NCBI RefSeq assembly: GCF_004785685.1
Contig: NZ_SRPF01000001.1
Coordinates: 992,001 to 1,056,000 of the forward strand
Direction: 5' to 3'
DNA from: Marinobacter confluentis
GTDB lineage: Bacteria > Pseudomonadota > Gammaproteobacteria > Pseudomonadales > Oleiphilaceae
Length of the DNA stretch: 64,000 bases
The translations under genes were made by a program, and so were the position numbers. Below, in pieces: positions 8,886 to 17,401 of this stretch (positions are counted from its first letter, which is position 1; the number at the start of each line of letters is the position of its first letter). The notes under the pieces are model-generated. The model had not been told where the DNA came from and ran no database searches. It worked only from the letters and a program-made list of their open reading frames with translations.

Positions 8886-9659
8886 TCAGCTGCGGATGCC
8901 TTTACCGCGCTCAAGCATGCGCAGCGCTATCGCAGACAGGATGGTAATAAACACCAGAATCATACCCAGCGCAATAAACGGGTTGACGTCCGATACCCCG
9001 AGAATGCCATAACGGAAGCCATTCACCATGTACAGAATCGGATTGATCATCGACACCCCCTGCCAGAATGCAGGCAGCAGGTCGATGGAGTAGAACACAC
9101 CCCCCAGGTAGGTCAGCGGGGTCAGCACGAAGGTAGGCACGATTGATATGTCGTCAAATTTCGTCGCCAGCATCGCATTGATGAAACCGCCGACCGCAAA
9201 CAGCGCGGACGTCAGGAATACCGTTGCCACCACCATCAACAGGTTATGTATGGACAGCTGGGTGAACGCCAGGGACAGCAGGGTTACTATCAGCCCGATG
9301 CCCAGCCCCCTGGCCATGCCGCCGGCCACATAGCCCGCCAGGATGATCCAGTTCGGCACCGGCGAAACCAGCAGCTCTTCAATGCTGCGCTGGAACTTCA
9401 TGGAATAGAACGAAGACACCACATTGGCATAGGAACTGGTGATCACCGCCATCATGATCAGGCCCGGGACGATGAAAGCCATATAGTCAAAGCCCCCCAT
9501 GTCGCCAATGCGGGGGCCGATCAGGTTGCCGAAAATGATGAAATACAGGGTCATGGTGACGGCCGGCGGCAACAGGGTCTGCGGCCAGATTCGCGTAAAC
9601 CGGCGCACTTCGCGCAATACGATCGTGCTAAACGCGGTCATCATTGCATCGGTTTTCAT
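8886..9659 (-). CDS. yadH: ABC-2 type exporter permease (YadH-like)
   Basis: Membrane permease of 257 residues with about six hydrophobic segments, including the ABC-2 region GGFINAMLATKFDDISIVPT followed by FVLTPLTYLGGVFYSIDLLP. It partners the ATPase encoded immediately upstream, with a 4-bp overlap (ATGA). Length and sequence match the E. coli YadH/NodJ-like group, whose substrate is not established. Confidence 0.88.
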   Translation of the reverse strand: MKTDAMMTAFSTIVLREVRRFTRIWPQTLLPPAVTMTLYFIIFGNLIGPRIGDMGGFDYMAFIVPGLIMMAVITSSYANVVSSFYSMKFQRSIEELLVSPVPNWIILAGYVAGGMARGLGIGLIVTLLSLAFTQLSIHNLLMVVATVFLTSALFAVGGFINAMLATKFDDISIVPTFVLTPLTYLGGVFYSIDLLPAFWQGVSMINPILYMVNGFRYGILGVSDVNPFIALGMILVFITILSAIALRMLERGKGIRS

Positions 9660-10615
9660 GCCGCGCTCCCCCTGACCGTTTTTGCGGATTCAGACGGGCG
9701 GGCGTTGTCCTCCACCATGCGGATGAACAGCTCTTCCAGCCGGTTGGCTTTGGTACGCATACTCACTACCCGGATGTTCTGCCGTTCCAGTTCGATGAAC
9801 ATGCCATTCAGGCTGTGGCCCTTCTGAACCTCAACCAGCAGCGCACCCTCGTCGTCCAGGCGGCAGTCGAAATTTTCCAGCTTCGGCGCGGTCTTCAGGG
9901 GTACGTCGGTATCCAGAACGAAGGTTTCAACGCTGAGTTGCTGCAGCAGGTCGCGTTTGCTGGTGTGCTTCAGAATCTCGCCGTGATCGATAATGGCGAT
10001 ATTCCTGCACAGGGCCTCGGCTTCTTCCAGGTAATGGGTGGTCAGGATGATCGTGGTGCCTCGGCGATTCATTTCCTCAAGGAAGGTCCACATGGACCGG
10101 CGAAGTTCTATATCCACGCCGGCGGTGGGTTCGTCCAGAATCAGCAGTTTGGGTTCGTGAACCAGTGCCCGGGCAATCATCAGCCTGCGCTTCATGCCGC
10201 CAGACAGCATCCTTGCCGGGCTGTCCCGCTTGTCCCAGAGCCCCAGCTGCCGCAGGTATTTTTCCGCCGACACCGCCGCTTTCTTGAGCGGAATGCCGTA
10301 GTAGCCTGCCTGTGTGGTGACAATATCAAACACTTTTTCGAACTGGTTGAAATTGAACTCCTGGGGCACCACGCCAAGGTTCAGTTTGGCATCAGACAGG
10401 TGGGTATCAATATCCGAACCAAACACCCGGACCTTGCCGGACGTTTTGTTCACCAGTGAGCACACAATGCCCAGGGTTGTGGACTTGCCCGCACCGTTGG
10501 GGCCCAGCAAGGCAAAAAAATCACCCTGGGCGACATTCAGGTTGATCCCCTTCAGGGCCTCAAAGCCATCGCCGTAGGTCTTAACAAGATTCTCGATTTC
10601 AAGTGCGTTGGTCAT
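9656..10615 (-). CDS. yadG: ABC-2 type exporter ATP-binding protein (YadG-like)
   Basis: ATPase with Walker A LGPNGAGKSTTLGI (residues about 36-50), signature LSGGMKRRLMIARAL, Walker B LLILDEPTAGVD and H-loop TTHYLEEAEAL. The start at 10615 (MTNALEIENLVKTYGDG) is preferred over the in-frame ATG six bases upstream because it has a correctly spaced GGA. The last 80 residues form the accessory domain seen in YadG/DrrA proteins. It pairs with the overlapping permease gene. Confidence 0.9.
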   Translation of the reverse strand: MTNALEIENLVKTYGDGFEALKGINLNVAQGDFFALLGPNGAGKSTTLGIVCSLVNKTSGKVRVFGSDIDTHLSDAKLNLGVVPQEFNFNQFEKVFDIVTTQAGYYGIPLKKAAVSAEKYLRQLGLWDKRDSPARMLSGGMKRRLMIARALVHEPKLLILDEPTAGVDIELRRSMWTFLEEMNRRGTTIILTTHYLEEAEALCRNIAIIDHGEILKHTSKRDLLQQLSVETFVLDTDVPLKTAPKLENFDCRLDDEGALLVEVQKGHSLNGMFIELERQNIRVVSMRTKANRLEELFIRMVEDNARPSESAKTVRGSAA

Positions 10616-10828
10616 AACCATTCCAAGTTCGAACCGGACAGGAGCACCTTTATGTGGCGACCAGGTGCCGGGAATTCAAGGTCAGTGAAAAGCCCAAACT
10701 GCGACAGGTTTCCCGATATAGCCCTGCGCGCATCTCTATAATGCCGGTTACAACAAATTACAATCGGTGCTGCGGCCACTCTACCAAAGGCCTGCGGCAC
10801 AATTCTGAGCAGGGATGTACGCGCAACC

Positions 10829-11959
10829 ATGAAATCCGTTCACCTTAAAACCGCTTCCTCCATTCTGATATCTGCATGGCTTACAGCGGGCTGCCTGGGC
10901 GGAGACGACAGCAGTGGCGGTGGCGACGGATCAAAAGCGGGCAGCATCACCCCCACCGGCATTTCCGGCCTGTCTTACCAGACTGCCAGCCGAACCGGCA
11001 AAACCGGTGATCAGGGCCAGTACCGTTATTTCCCCGGGGAGACCCTCACCCTTTCGGTTGGCAATCTGGAACTGGCAACCGGAGTACCGGTCGAGCCGGT
11101 AATAACGCCACTTGAATTCTTCACCTTCGAACGCGAGGCGCTGAAAATTGCCGGCACCACGGATGAAGGGCTGCAGAGCCACCGCATAACCGAACAGCAG
11201 CTGATTCAGAATTCTGACGCGGTGATGAACCTGACCCGATTCCTGATGGCGCTAAACTGGCGCCAGCGCACCAGCAGTGGTGACGGCATTGAAATCCGTG
11301 ACCGGGTAATCCAGCAGTTGAATGCAGCCCTTCCACTGATCTCTGAACCCATAGATTTCAACGTTCCCCGAGGCGAATTCGCCCTGGAAGAAGAAGAGGC
11401 TCTGTCTCCGGCTAATCAGTTACTGGCTGAAATCTGTTTCTATCCGCCCGACGACGAGCTGTGTGAGGAACCACCAACACTGGAAGCCATTGAGAATGCA
11501 CCACCACAGCCGGAAGAGGCTGAGGACCGGGACCCGGACATCGAGTACAGCGAAGACCTTCGCTCAAAACGCGAACGCATCCTCAAGGCCATTCGCACCG
11601 TGGGCGACGTTGCTGTGGACACTGCCGAAGCCTACCTGACGCGGGAGCTGGATATTCTGACCACCCGGCTTGGCATCCGCTATTACCTGAATGAGTTTGT
11701 CGCGGATTTACCGGCATCAGACACCGGCATCAAAACCGTCAACGTCAAGAAAATTGCGGGCAAACCGGACCTGGCAGACATAGAAGCGATCAGCACCCGT
11801 GATCAGGACGTCGTGGTCCACTCCTTTGGCTGGCAATCGGCATCGGTGGATTACTTTCTGGCGGGCGAGTCCGGCGGGGAATCGGAAATTCTGGTGAACT
11901 TCAAACCCAGCGATACCTACCGCTGGGTCAAGAAATCCTTACGGGTGGTGATCAACTAG
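10829..11959 (+). CDS. Predicted lipoprotein with a GEYxY module
   Basis: Exported lipoprotein of unknown function: the signal peptide ends in AWLTAGCLGG, with the lipobox Cys at about residue 22. A Gly/Ser/Asp-rich linker follows. Residues about 40-110 (TGISGLSYQTASRTGKTGD, QYRYFPGETLTLSVGNLEL) are clearly similar to the start of the larger lipoprotein at 46061, so both belong to one paralogous family. The middle is acidic (EEPPTLEAIENAPPQPEEAE). No enzymatic motif was seen. Confidence 0.8.
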   Translation: MKSVHLKTASSILISAWLTAGCLGGDDSSGGGDGSKAGSITPTGISGLSYQTASRTGKTGDQGQYRYFPGETLTLSVGNLELATGVPVEPVITPLEFFTFEREALKIAGTTDEGLQSHRITEQQLIQNSDAVMNLTRFLMALNWRQRTSSGDGIEIRDRVIQQLNAALPLISEPIDFNVPRGEFALEEEEALSPANQLLAEICFYPPDDELCEEPPTLEAIENAPPQPEEAEDRDPDIEYSEDLRSKRERILKAIRTVGDVAVDTAEAYLTRELDILTTRLGIRYYLNEFVADLPASDTGIKTVNVKKIAGKPDLADIEAISTRDQDVVVHSFGWQSASVDYFLAGESGGESEILVNFKPSDTYRWVKKSLRVVIN

Positions 11960-11982
11960 GGCCTGTTTGAGCGATCAGGCCC
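11959..11982. terminator. Hairpin between convergent genes
   Basis: GGGCCTG and CAGGCCC are separated by 10 bp and lie exactly where the lipoprotein gene and the convergent HD-GYP-like gene end; the hairpin overlaps both stop regions. There is no strong T-tract, so termination on either strand is only probable. Confidence 0.4.
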
Positions 11983-13282
11983 CAATCATTCGGGACAGCG
12001 CCCAGCGGGTTTCTGCCCCGGTCACGTCGTAATTTTCAGGGTGCAGGCCATCAGTGCCGGTTGGCAGGCATTCCAGAATCGACATGGCCTCTTCCGCACT
12101 CCTGCCTTCATTGTATTTCGCAATATCGATAATGCGGGCCGTCTTCAGCGGTTTATGGGCGCGGTCCGTCATCACCATGACCTTCGGCCATAAGCGGCGT
12201 TCCGGTGAATGTGAGACAACCACGCCACGCTGCCCGTCGTTCAGTTCGACCAGGCTGCCGGTGGGGTAAACCCCGATGGCCGAAATGAACTTCTCAACCA
12301 GGTCTTCCTGGAATTCGATATTACGCAGATCATAAAGCAGACTGACCGCCCGGGCCGGTGTCATGGCTTCTGTCAGTTTGCGCGGGCCGATCAACGATTC
12401 AAAACACTCGGAAAGCCCGGCAACCTTGGCCAAAAGCGGAATTCGGTCACCGCGAATGCCCGCAGGGAAGCCGGAACCGTTGTGCCGCTCGCGATGGTGC
12501 TCGACAACGCTCAACACCGCGCGGGACACACCGCTGTCTTCAAGGCTCTGAACGCCCTTCTCTACGTAGGTCCGGTAAAGAACATAGTCTTCCGAATCCA
12601 GTCGCCCCTCATTTTCCAGAATCGAGGCAGGCAGCTTCAGTTTGCCAACCTGCGACAGCAGGCAGCCCATAGCCAGGTGATTCAGCAGGCCTTCATTAAG
12701 CCCGAGTTCACGCCCGCAGATCAAAGCCCACACCGCCGTGTTCATGGCGTGCCGGTAGGTGTAATCATCGTAATGACGGGTACGGCTGAGCCACAGAACC
12801 GCATTGGGGTTGCGAACAACGCTCGACACGATACCGCGGGTGACCCTGGCTACGTCGGTCAGTTCCGGCAGCCGGTTCTGGTGAACGCTCTGGAAGACCC
12901 GGTGAAGTGCCGTTTCGGCGTCAACCATCAGCTTGCGGGACACTTTCAGCTCTTTGCGCAGGGTTGTTACCGTCTCATGGTGGACCGGCTCGCGGATATT
13001 CAGCGGGGGCAACTTGATTTCCTGACGGCGGGAAGCGTCTGAAGACCGGGAGCGCCCAAAGACCGTCTTGCCGTCCTTGCTGGCGTTCTCTTTGTCGCGG
13101 CTTTCAGCAACGTCTACCGATACCCACTTGCAATGTGAGGTAATGGCGCGGATGTCGTCCTGCGTGCGAATGTAAAAACCCTGGATGGGAAACGGCGTCT
13201 GGTGCCACGGACGATCCAGATCAGACACAAACATGCCCAACTCCAGGTCGTGCACAAACACTTTTTTCTGTTGAACACCCAT
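11975..13282 (-). CDS. Degenerate HD-GYP domain protein with DUF3391 N-terminus
   Basis: The 435-residue protein has the N-terminal region typical of DUF3391 (QKKVFVHDLELGMFVSDLDR) and a C-terminal HD-GYP fold (residues about 160-340). Active HD-GYP enzymes, which hydrolyse c-di-GMP, need the HD pair in a HDIGK motif. Here the same position reads GCLLSQVGKLKLP, with Ser-Gln instead of His-Asp, and the GYP motif reads HHERHNGSGFP. Metal binding and catalysis are therefore probably lost and a receptor or scaffold role is more likely. Both flanks are non-coding gaps, so it is probably monocistronic. Confidence 0.85.
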   Translation of the reverse strand: MGVQQKKVFVHDLELGMFVSDLDRPWHQTPFPIQGFYIRTQDDIRAITSHCKWVSVDVAESRDKENASKDGKTVFGRSRSSDASRRQEIKLPPLNIREPVHHETVTTLRKELKVSRKLMVDAETALHRVFQSVHQNRLPELTDVARVTRGIVSSVVRNPNAVLWLSRTRHYDDYTYRHAMNTAVWALICGRELGLNEGLLNHLAMGCLLSQVGKLKLPASILENEGRLDSEDYVLYRTYVEKGVQSLEDSGVSRAVLSVVEHHRERHNGSGFPAGIRGDRIPLLAKVAGLSECFESLIGPRKLTEAMTPARAVSLLYDLRNIEFQEDLVEKFISAIGVYPTGSLVELNDGQRGVVVSHSPERRLWPKVMVMTDRAHKPLKTARIIDIAKYNEGRSAEEAMSILECLPTGTDGLHPENYDVTGAETRWALSRMIGA

Positions 13283-13479
13283 AACCCACCTCTATACATT
13301 CACTACTCGATGTTTCCATTCTGACTAAGCGAACGCCAGATTCCATTACATTTTTGTAGTAGCAGGTAACCTAAAGGCCACAAACAGTAACCATTACTAT
13401 CAATAGGCAACAAATTGTAGTGTTGTGACACCTCGCACACTTCGAACAAGTTTACAAAATAGTAAGGGAACGCAGAGGG

Positions 13480-14070
13480 TTATTCGTCGTCGCAGACGGC
13501 ATCGTCCAGTTCTGGCGGCTTGCTATCCAGCCGTCCCCGCGGGCCCTTGCGGCTGTAGACGGTATACGGAACCGAGGATGCACGCAGGTAATCGGTATTT
13601 ACCGATTCGTCCCCTGCGAGCCGGCTGGTCCGGGTCGGGCGGCAGCTCATCAGGAGCTCAAATGATGATGAAATATCGGCAACAAGGGCCTCCGCATTCC
13701 CGGGATTGACCCTTACGCAGGCCCGTTCAGCAAAATCCTGACTGCCTTCGGTGGCGAACTGGTCCTCACCTGCCGCGCCACAAGCGCGTATGCCGGGCGC
13801 GCAGTCAGCGTCGCTGGCGCCGGAATGAGTACGGTCAACAATCCGCCAGGTGCGAGTGCTGCACTGGGTTTCCAGGCTAATGGGCGTGGATTTGTCGTCT
13901 GCAAACCACCATCCGGGATAATCGGCGGTCTGCCAGGTCAGTTTGATCTGGCGGTCTTCCCCCTCCGAGTTCTGTGCAGGGAAAACGGCGTAGTGAGTGT
14001 AATAGGACGCACAGCCGGAGAGCAGAACCGGAAGAATGGCAGTCAGTCCCTTGGCAAAACCTGAAGTCAT
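13480..14070 (-). CDS. Predicted lipoprotein of unknown function
   Basis: The 196-residue protein begins with a short signal peptide ending in LPVLLSGCASYY, a clear lipobox. The mature part has several cysteines (QCSTRTW, DCAPGIRACGAAG, RACVRVN, MSCRPTR), suggesting disulphides in the periplasm. I do not recognise a family. It starts 18 bp after the PilZ-domain gene and is probably cotranscribed with it. Confidence 0.75.
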   Translation of the reverse strand: MTSGFAKGLTAILPVLLSGCASYYTHYAVFPAQNSEGEDRQIKLTWQTADYPGWWFADDKSTPISLETQCSTRTWRIVDRTHSGASDADCAPGIRACGAAGEDQFATEGSQDFAERACVRVNPGNAEALVADISSSFELLMSCRPTRTSRLAGDESVNTDYLRASSVPYTVYSRKGPRGRLDSKPPELDDAVCDDE

Positions 14071-14087
14071 GGTCAGAACAATCCCTG

Positions 14088-14360
14088 TTATTCGTCAGCA
14101 AACTGGAGGCCGAAACCATCGATGGTTTTTCGAACAACCACCATGTCCAGAACCGGCGCAGGCACTGGCAGGCCCTGAACCTGTACCTGAACTTTATCAC
14201 CGATGGCAGGCCCGAATGGCTCGGTATCCACCACAATAAATACGCCGCCGTCCGAAATATCCCGAGTCGAGAACACGAACTCCCCCAGGGATTCGTGGGT
14301 CACCTTTACCTTTGCACTCATGGCGGTGCGTGAGTGTATACGTCGATCGTTCTCTGCCAT
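14088..14360 (-). CDS. PilZ domain protein
   Basis: Small c-di-GMP-receptor-type protein. The RxxxR element is present as NDRRIHSRTAMSAKVKV, followed by the D/NxSxxG element as TRDISDGGVFIVV. Start 14360 (MAENDRRIHS) is chosen because the domain begins there; upstream in-frame ATGs would add a non-conserved leader of up to 24 residues. Together with the degenerate HD-GYP gene nearby it suggests local c-di-GMP signalling. Confidence 0.85.
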   Translation of the reverse strand: MAENDRRIHSRTAMSAKVKVTHESLGEFVFSTRDISDGGVFIVVDTEPFGPAIGDKVQVQVQGLPVPAPVLDMVVVRKTIDGFGLQFADE

Positions 14361-14516
14361 AGTTCCGGCGCTCACCACTTTTTGCATAGTTTTTATAGTC
14401 TTCCGAAGCATAGCACTATTTGGGGGTACCATAGTGCCCAGGTCCGGTTTTGCGTGCGCGGAGCGGTTTCTGGCGGGGTATGTTTCGTTTATTCTGATGA
14501 GCCGGTCAATTGCCTA

Positions 14517-15005
14517 TCAGCCAACGCCCATCCGGGAGCGTATTTCCTGCACCACAAACCGGCCCTGGAATACCGCGGCCGGTTCTGCACTGGGGGTCAG
14601 CGACGGCTCACCGCAGTAGACTTCGGCAATCAGTGACAGTCGCGCGCGGCCGTGGCGGGCCAAGCTCTTACGGAAACGGTCAGGCACTTCACCACCGGGT
14701 AGACGGCACAGAGCGTAGAAGTCGGACGTAACGGGCTCCAGGTGTTCAATCTCACCCACCTGAATCACCACATTGCCCTGCAGACCCATGTCGCCCAGTA
14801 CAAGTTCAACCAGACCCCAGGCAGAGACAACCGCGACGGAATAGACGCTGCCGCCGAAGCCAGTGCCCTGATGGTTATGGTTGGGTTGAAGCGGAGCGCT
14901 GACCAAAAGCGCATGGCCATCGTACGACTCCAGGCGGATGCCCAGGGCCTCAGACAGCGGAATCATTTCGTTGATGCGTTTCTGAAAACGACCTAACTGG
15001 GGCAT
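14517..15005 (-). CDS. YiiD C-terminal-type thioesterase (hotdog fold)
   Basis: The 162-residue protein resembles the YiiD_C putative thioesterase family: LQPNHNHQGTGFGGSVYSVA contains the Asn/His/Gly hotdog motif and VVSAWGLVELVL the following helix. Start 15005 is chosen because AGGAGG lies seven bases upstream. It probably hydrolyses acyl-thioesters. It is downstream of the acyl-CoA synthetase gene, separated by 76 bp, so a functional link is possible. Confidence 0.82.
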   Translation of the reverse strand: MPQLGRFQKRINEMIPLSEALGIRLESYDGHALLVSAPLQPNHNHQGTGFGGSVYSVAVVSAWGLVELVLGDMGLQGNVVIQVGEIEHLEPVTSDFYALCRLPGGEVPDRFRKSLARHGRARLSLIAEVYCGEPSLTPSAEPAAVFQGRFVVQEIRSRMGVG

Positions 15006-15081
15006 ATTTCCTCCTGAAATCTGCCCCAGTTTAGGCACTACATACGCAATTCCCTATGCGACTTATGTCGATTATTTCTGC

Positions 15082-16749
15082 TTACTGCCAGATCACCGGC
15101 TGACGCTTGGCGTACCAGGCATCCACCTTGTCCAGGTAAGCATCTTCAACCACATTACGCTTCAGCTTCAGGGTGGGCGTCAGGAAGTTGTTCTCGATGG
15201 ACCACTCATCACTGACCACCGTAATAAACGCCAACTGCTCGTGGGGATCAACGGTCTTGTTCACGTCCTTGATCAACTGCTTGAAGCTTTCCTCGATCTC
15301 GCGGCGGAAAGACTCATCCGCCATTTTCGGGCGGAGTTCTTCGCTCAGCATCACCAGGGCAAACGGCTGGGTCTGATTCGCACCGGACACACACACCATT
15401 TCAATGGAATCGTGAGACATCAGGCGGTTTTCAATCGGCGCCGGGGCAATGTATTTGCCTTTGCTGGTCTTGAAAATTTCCTTGATACGGCCGGTCAGCT
15501 TCAGGCGGCCCATCTCATCGATTTCACCCTTGTCGCCGGTTTTCAGGAAACCGTCTTCGGTGAATGTCTCTTTGGTTTTCTCTTCGTCTTTATAATAGCC
15601 GACCATGGTCGCCGGGCTTTTCACCAGCACTTCACCTTCGTCGCTGATTTTCACTTCAACGCCCGGCGCGGCCTCGCCCACATAACCGGTGCGTGAACGG
15701 CCCGGCTTGTTCATATGCGAATAGGCGAAGTTTTCTGACATGCCGTAGCCTTCAAGCAGCTCCAGGCCCAGGGCGCGGTACCAGTCCAGCACATCATGGG
15801 ACAGCGGCGCCGAACCGCTGCCGGCCAGCTTGACGTTGCTCAGGCCCAGACCCTTGAGGACCTTCTTCTTGATCAGCTTGTTGACCACCGGAATCTTCAG
15901 CAGCTTTTCCAGCTTCTCTTTCGGCAGCTTCTGCAGCACACCGTGCTGGAACTTCACCCACAGGCGCGGAACAGACAGGAACAGCGTGGGCTGGGCGCGC
16001 TGCAGATCCTGAACAAACGTATCCAGAGACTCTGCAAAATACAGCGTAAAGCCGTTGTAGATGGAGGCCAGCTCAACAAAGGTACGCTCGAACACGTGGG
16101 CCAGTGGCAGGTAAGACAGCATGCGGTCTTTCGGGCCGACACCCAGAACTTCAGCACCACCGATGGCGGCAAACGCCATGTTGTTGAAGCTCAGCATCAC
16201 ACCTTTTGGCCGGCCGGTACTGCCGGAGGTGTAAACAATCGTGGCCAGCTCGTCGGGGTCACGCTTTACGTTCTCTTCAAGCGGCGGGTACTTGGCAACA
16301 ATGTCGTCCCAGCTGTCAAAATCTGTGGGCGGGCTCAGCGGGAAAGACACGCAACGCAGGGATTCTGGAACTCCGGGTTTCATCATGTCCCAGTCGTCCA
16401 GCTTGCCAACGAACAGCAGCTTGGCCTCGCTGTGGTCCAGTATATAACTCACGGTATCCGCGTTCAGTGTGGGATACAGCGGCACGGAAATGTGGCCGGC
16501 CATCCAGATTGCCCAGTCCGCCATGATCCACTGGGCGCAGTTCTTGGAGATAAGGCCGATCTTGCTTTTCTCCGGCAGATTCAGGGATTTCAGGTAAGAA
16601 GCAACGCGGCGGGCTTCATCCACAGCGCGCTTCCAGGTGTATTCCACCACCTGGCCATTGCCGATGGGCTGGGTCATATACACGGAATCGGGAATGGTTT
16701 TTTCCCAGTGGTAGACCATATCGAGCGGGAGTTTGTTCGTTGTGTCCAT
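15082..16749 (-). CDS. Long-chain acyl-CoA synthetase (AMP-forming)
   Basis: Activates fatty acids to acyl-CoA via an acyl-AMP. The AMP-binding motif is TIVYTSGSTGRPKGVML, with the adenylate motif LLEGYGMSENFAYSHMN and the hinge TGDKGEIDEMGRLKLTGRIK. The start at 16749 (MDTTNKLPLDMVYHWEK) follows AAGGAAGG and gives 555 residues; upstream extension is not supported. Type resembles the FadD15/long-chain group in marine gammaproteobacteria. It diverges from nrdJa. Confidence 0.92.
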   Translation of the reverse strand: MDTTNKLPLDMVYHWEKTIPDSVYMTQPIGNGQVVEYTWKRAVDEARRVASYLKSLNLPEKSKIGLISKNCAQWIMADWAIWMAGHISVPLYPTLNADTVSYILDHSEAKLLFVGKLDDWDMMKPGVPESLRCVSFPLSPPTDFDSWDDIVAKYPPLEENVKRDPDELATIVYTSGSTGRPKGVMLSFNNMAFAAIGGAEVLGVGPKDRMLSYLPLAHVFERTFVELASIYNGFTLYFAESLDTFVQDLQRAQPTLFLSVPRLWVKFQHGVLQKLPKEKLEKLLKIPVVNKLIKKKVLKGLGLSNVKLAGSGSAPLSHDVLDWYRALGLELLEGYGMSENFAYSHMNKPGRSRTGYVGEAAPGVEVKISDEGEVLVKSPATMVGYYKDEEKTKETFTEDGFLKTGDKGEIDEMGRLKLTGRIKEIFKTSKGKYIAPAPIENRLMSHDSIEMVCVSGANQTQPFALVMLSEELRPKMADESFRREIEESFKQLIKDVNKTVDPHEQLAFITVVSDEWSIENNFLTPTLKLKRNVVEDAYLDKVDAWYAKRQPVIWQ

Positions 16750-16990
16750 GGACCTTCCTTGCTTGCGGTTTCTGTCTTTTAGTTTTTGGTGTTTTCTTAT
16801 AATTGCGCCACAGAATAGGCATTCGACTTTAGTCGAACATTCGAGCACATTCTAAACCATCAAAACGTGATGAATCTAAAACTATTACAGTTATGACATT
16901 AAAACGGCACTCTAACAGACTGATTCATCAATCGTCGTGCAGGCGTCACTTTTATGGCATCAATCCGGTGATAAACTGATCAGATTCCGA

Positions 16991-17006
16991 CCACTACATC
17001 TTGTGG
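16991..17006. promoter_or_regulatory. NrdR-box-like palindrome 1
   Basis: CCACTACATCTTGTGG is an imperfect palindrome matching 11 of 16 positions of the NrdR consensus ACACTATATATAGTGT. It is isolated from the central pair by about 120 bp. Confidence 0.5.
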
Positions 17007-17124
17007 TTTCGACATAAATGCCTTAACAGCGGGATTCTGCAGGCATTCCGGGATTTTCAAGCGCCCGGCGATTGATTTTCTATGTAGTCAGCCGCCTATC
17101 CATAGTTCTCTTCTTGTTCACAAA

Positions 17125-17171
17125 CCACTACATACTGTTGTACTCTTCGTATATCCGCCCATATATAGGGT
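17125..17171. promoter_or_regulatory. NrdR-box pair upstream of nrdJa
   Basis: Two 16-bp palindrome-like sites, CCACTACATACTGTTG (17125-17140) and CGCCCATATATAGGGT (17156-17171), lie 31 bp apart start to start. This is the three-turn spacing typical of tandem NrdR boxes in gammaproteobacterial nrd promoters. They match about 10 and 11 of 16 consensus positions. A candidate -35/-10 overlaps both, which fits repression by NrdR bound to (d)ATP. Confidence 0.65.
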
Positions 17172-17277
17172 TTTTGGGAAAGCAGCTGACCACAAGGCAG
17201 CGCTCAAAAACCGGCAATAGCATGGGCGAGAAGCTTTCCCGGCATGTCGGCACCCGCCGGCGAGCCAAGCAGATCAA

Positions 17278-17293
17278 ACACCAGATGTAGTGG
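17278..17293. promoter_or_regulatory. NrdR-box-like palindrome 4
   Basis: ACACCAGATGTAGTGG matches 12 of 16 positions of the NrdR consensus, the best single match in the region. It lies about 110 bp before the nrdJa start and has no obvious tandem partner at 31 bp. Confidence 0.5.
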
Positions 17294-17401
17294 TTGAATA
17301 AAAGTACGTCAGAAACACTTTCAAACGGGGCATGGCCAGCCGCTGAAACGCGCTGGCCATTCAGAACAGAACGAACGTAATCAGTGAAACAGAGGGTGGC
17401 A

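Larger units (their letters stand above)
16750..17401. other. 650-bp intergenic control region between acyl-CoA synthetase and nrdJa
   Basis: No convincing gene here. The region contains promoters for two divergent genes and four NrdR-box-like palindromes listed separately. A possible sigma-70 promoter, TTGTAC-N18-TATATA (17138-17167), lies inside the central box pair. A 72-codon frame at 17072-17290 has no ribosome site or similarity and was rejected. Confidence 0.6.

Noticed and set aside
17072-17290. 72-codon plus-strand frame upstream of nrdJa
   Set aside because: No ribosome site, odd composition, and it lies across the NrdR-box region; judged to be chance.
16750-17401. B12 riboswitch upstream of the B12-dependent reductase
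   Set aside because: No B12-box sequence was found; control by NrdR-type boxes explains the region better.
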